Assembly (NCBI GenBank): GCA_003141795.1
Contig: PLNO01000103.1
Coordinates: 7,850-15,377 of the forward strand
Length of the DNA: 7,528 nucleotides
Direction of reading: 5' to 3'
DNA from: Spirochaetaceae bacterium
GTDB taxonomy: Bacteria > Spirochaetota > Spirochaetia > SZUA-6 > Fen-1364
Part shown: positions 6,095 to 7,528 of the stretch, in pieces
Layout of the letters: every line of letters starts with the position of its first letter
How positions within the stretch are numbered: the stretch's first letter is position 1
Position numbers and translations under genes: made by a program
Notes under the pieces: model-generated
Told to the model about the DNA's origin: nothing
What the model saw: the letters and a program-made list of their open reading frames with translations, nothing else
Database searches by the model: none

Positions 6095-7528
6095 CTATCG
6101 CGGCCCCTGATCCCTCCGGGGGTACAGGAAGCGCTTGATCTTCTGCGACGGTGTCTTCTCGAAAGGCTCTGCCTGCAGGTGGAAGCGCCGGACCTGGCTG
6201 AAACCGGCGAGCTGGGGGTTCACCTCCGCGCGGATCCGCTCCAGGAGGGATGCCAGCGAATGTTGGGCGTTCGCCATTCCCTCATGGACGGCGCTCATGA
6301 ACAGCGACAACGCGTCCGGTTTCAACACCACCAGCGCCGCGACCCCTGAGCTGTCGCCGTAGACGAGCGACTCATCGACGTACGGCGACTGGTTGATCAC
6401 CGCCTCGATCTCTTCGGGGTAGATGTTCTCCCCCGAGGCGCCGAGGATCATGGTCTTCAGGCGTCCGCGGATGAACAGCCTCCCGGCCCGGTCCAGCTCT
6501 CCGAGATCTCCGGTGCGGAACCAGCCGTCCGAGGTGAACACCTCGGCCGTACGCTCGGGGTCCCTGTGGTAGCCGCGCATGACGTTCGGTCCCCTCACCT
6601 GGATCTCCCCCTGACGGGCCCCGGCCTCCCGCCAGATGCGGATCTGCACGCCCTGGAGCGCGGGGCCCGTGGAGCGCAGCCGCGTGGTGAACGGGGCGGA
6701 GCCCGCCACCAGCGGCGAAGTCTCCGTGAGCCCGTAGCCGATGGCGTAAGGGAAGCGCGCCTCTGCGAGGAAACGCTCGATGTCCGGCGCGAGTGAGGCG
6801 CCCCCGATCCCGAAGAACCTGACCCGTCCCCCGAATGTGCGGCGGAGCTTCATCCCCGCGATCAGGACGATGAGCCGGCGCAGGACGGGCACCTTGTAGG
6901 CCGCAATTTTTTCCAGCTCCGGCAGCACCTTGGATCGGTAGATCTTCTCCATGATGAGCGGGACGGTGAGCATGATCGTGGGCCTGAGCTTCTTGAGCGC
7001 CGGAATCAGGGCGGTTGCGGAAGGCGGGCGGTCCAGGTAGAAGATCGCTCCCCCCTGCATTAGCACGGCAATGAAGCCTATGGTGCACTCGTAGGTGTGG
7101 GCGAGCGGGAGCACCGAGAGAACCCGGTCGGTCGTGAGCAGCTTGATGATCGGCCTCGTGGCCCAGGCGTCGAAGACGATGTTGCGGTGCGTGAGCTCCA
7201 CGCCCTTGGACTGGCCCATCGTCCCCGAGGTGTAGATGATCGCGGCGAGGTCCTCTTCTGCAACCGGGGGGAACGGAAAATCGGATTCGGGCAGGGCGAG
7301 CAGCTCCTCGATCTCCAAGAAGGGCATCCCCTCCGGGACCTCGTTGAGCTTGGCGCGCATGCGCTGGGAAACCAGCACGGCTTTGCATTCAGCGTGCGCG
7401 ATGATGTTGCCGATCTGCGGGGCGGGAAAATCCGTCATGACGGGTACGACGATGGCGGCCATGGCCGTGATCGCGAAGTAGGCCACACCCCACTCGGTCC
7501 TGTTCTCGGAGAGCAGCCCGACCTTGTC
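6095..7528 (-). CDS. long-chain acyl-CoA ligase (AMP-dependent synthetase; N-terminus outside window)
   Basis: ANL-superfamily enzyme that adenylates a carboxylic acid and transfers it to CoA. The frame is open to the right edge, beginning DKVGLLSENRTEW, so 477 residues are seen and roughly the first 50-100 are missing. The GTG at 7484-7486 is internal, not the start. In window-fragment numbering, the phosphate loop YTSGTMGQSKG is at 99-109, YGLTETSP at 265-272, GWFRTGDLG at 335-343, the hinge/A8 segment IRGRLKTMILGASGENIYPEEIE at about 353-375, and the catalytic lysine in TPSQKIKR at 463. Overall wording (LPLAHTYECTIGF, ENIYPEEIEAVI) resembles FadD15-like long-chain ligases. No extra carrier domain follows the A10 lysine, arguing against an NRPS module. 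It converges on the reductase with 3 bp between stops; a shared role in acyl-CoA metabolism is inference. Confidence 0.93.
   Translation of the reverse strand, partial: DKVGLLSENRTEWGVAYFAITAMAAIVVPVMTDFPAPQIGNIIAHAECKAVLVSQRMRAKLNEVPEGMPFLEIEELLALPESDFPFPPVAEEDLAAIIYTSGTMGQSKGVELTHRNIVFDAWATRPIIKLLTTDRVLSVLPLAHTYECTIGFIAVLMQGGAIFYLDRPPSATALIPALKKLRPTIMLTVPLIMEKIYRSKVLPELEKIAAYKVPVLRRLIVLIAGMKLRRTFGGRVRFFGIGGASLAPDIERFLAEARFPYAIGYGLTETSPLVAGSAPFTTRLRSTGPALQGVQIRIWREAGARQGEIQVRGPNVMRGYHRDPERTAEVFTSDGWFRTGDLGELDRAGRLFIRGRLKTMILGASGENIYPEEIEAVINQSPYVDESLVYGDSSGVAALVVLKPDALSLFMSAVHEGMANAQHSLASLLERIRAEVNPQLAGFSQVRRFHLQAEPFEKTPSQKIKRFLYPRRDQGPR

Noticed and set aside
6104..6129. C-rich/G-rich hairpin near the end of the acyl-CoA ligase
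   Set aside because: Lies within coding sequence, short stem with variable pairing and no U-tract; not convincing as a terminator.
6372..7388. 338-aa minus-strand frame inside the acyl-CoA ligase
   Set aside because: Wrong frame of a gene whose adenylation motifs are all in the other frame; translation is R/P/H/G-rich.
7484..7486. GTG as the start of the acyl-CoA ligase
   Set aside because: The frame continues upstream to the window edge with conserved ligase residues (VGLLSENRTEWG), so the GTG is internal.

Overview
This is a compact, GC-rich bacterial window with six complete or nearly complete protein genes plus one more cut by the right edge. Gene packing is tight and the third codon position is strongly GC. 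The set (fused FMN/Fe-S/FAD enoyl reductase, long-chain acyl-CoA ligase, PadR and TetR regulators, BtrH-type protein) suits a free-living Gram-negative-type organism with anaerobic or facultative fatty-acid or aromatic-acid metabolism. Desulfobacterota and Spirochaetota are plausible guesses, but the sequence alone does not fix the taxon. I see no rRNA, tRNA, CRISPR, insertion sequence or phage gene.

Layout, left to right. (1) Positions 1-1745, plus strand: the 3' part of an MFS transporter whose stop codon overlaps the GTG start of a GNAT acetyltransferase, so the two look translationally coupled. (2) A 36-bp convergent gap with two small hairpins. (3) Positions 1782-3359, minus strand: a PadR repressor followed 12 bp later by a BtrH-type (butirosin H N-terminal plus DUF4872-like) papain-fold protein, forming a two-gene operon. 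(4) Positions 3360-3476: an AT-rich divergent control region. Leftward it has a TTGACA/TACTCT promoter with a 6+6 bp dyad for padR. Rightward it has a TTGACG/AATAAT promoter whose -10 and predicted start point sit inside a 30-bp dyad, a strong candidate for the TetR operator. (5) Positions 3474-6091, plus strand: a TetR regulator and, 14 bp later, a 670-aa FadH/enoate-reductase-like oxidoreductase. (6) Positions 6095-7528, minus strand: the C-terminal 477 residues of a long-chain acyl-CoA ligase, converging on the reductase with only 3 bp between stop codons.

Two regulator-plus-enzyme units therefore stand back to back: PadR with BtrH-like, and TetR with enoyl reductase. The reductase and the acyl-CoA ligase could act on the same unsaturated acyl substrates, the ligase making the CoA ester and the reductase reducing its double bond. 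That link rests on family knowledge and position only.

The most useful result is in the control region. The longest TetR reading frame (from 3405 or 3417) appears to run through its own promoter and operator. Promoter fit, dyad position and codon composition all point to a start near GTG 3474. The BtrH-like protein is the least understood gene here.
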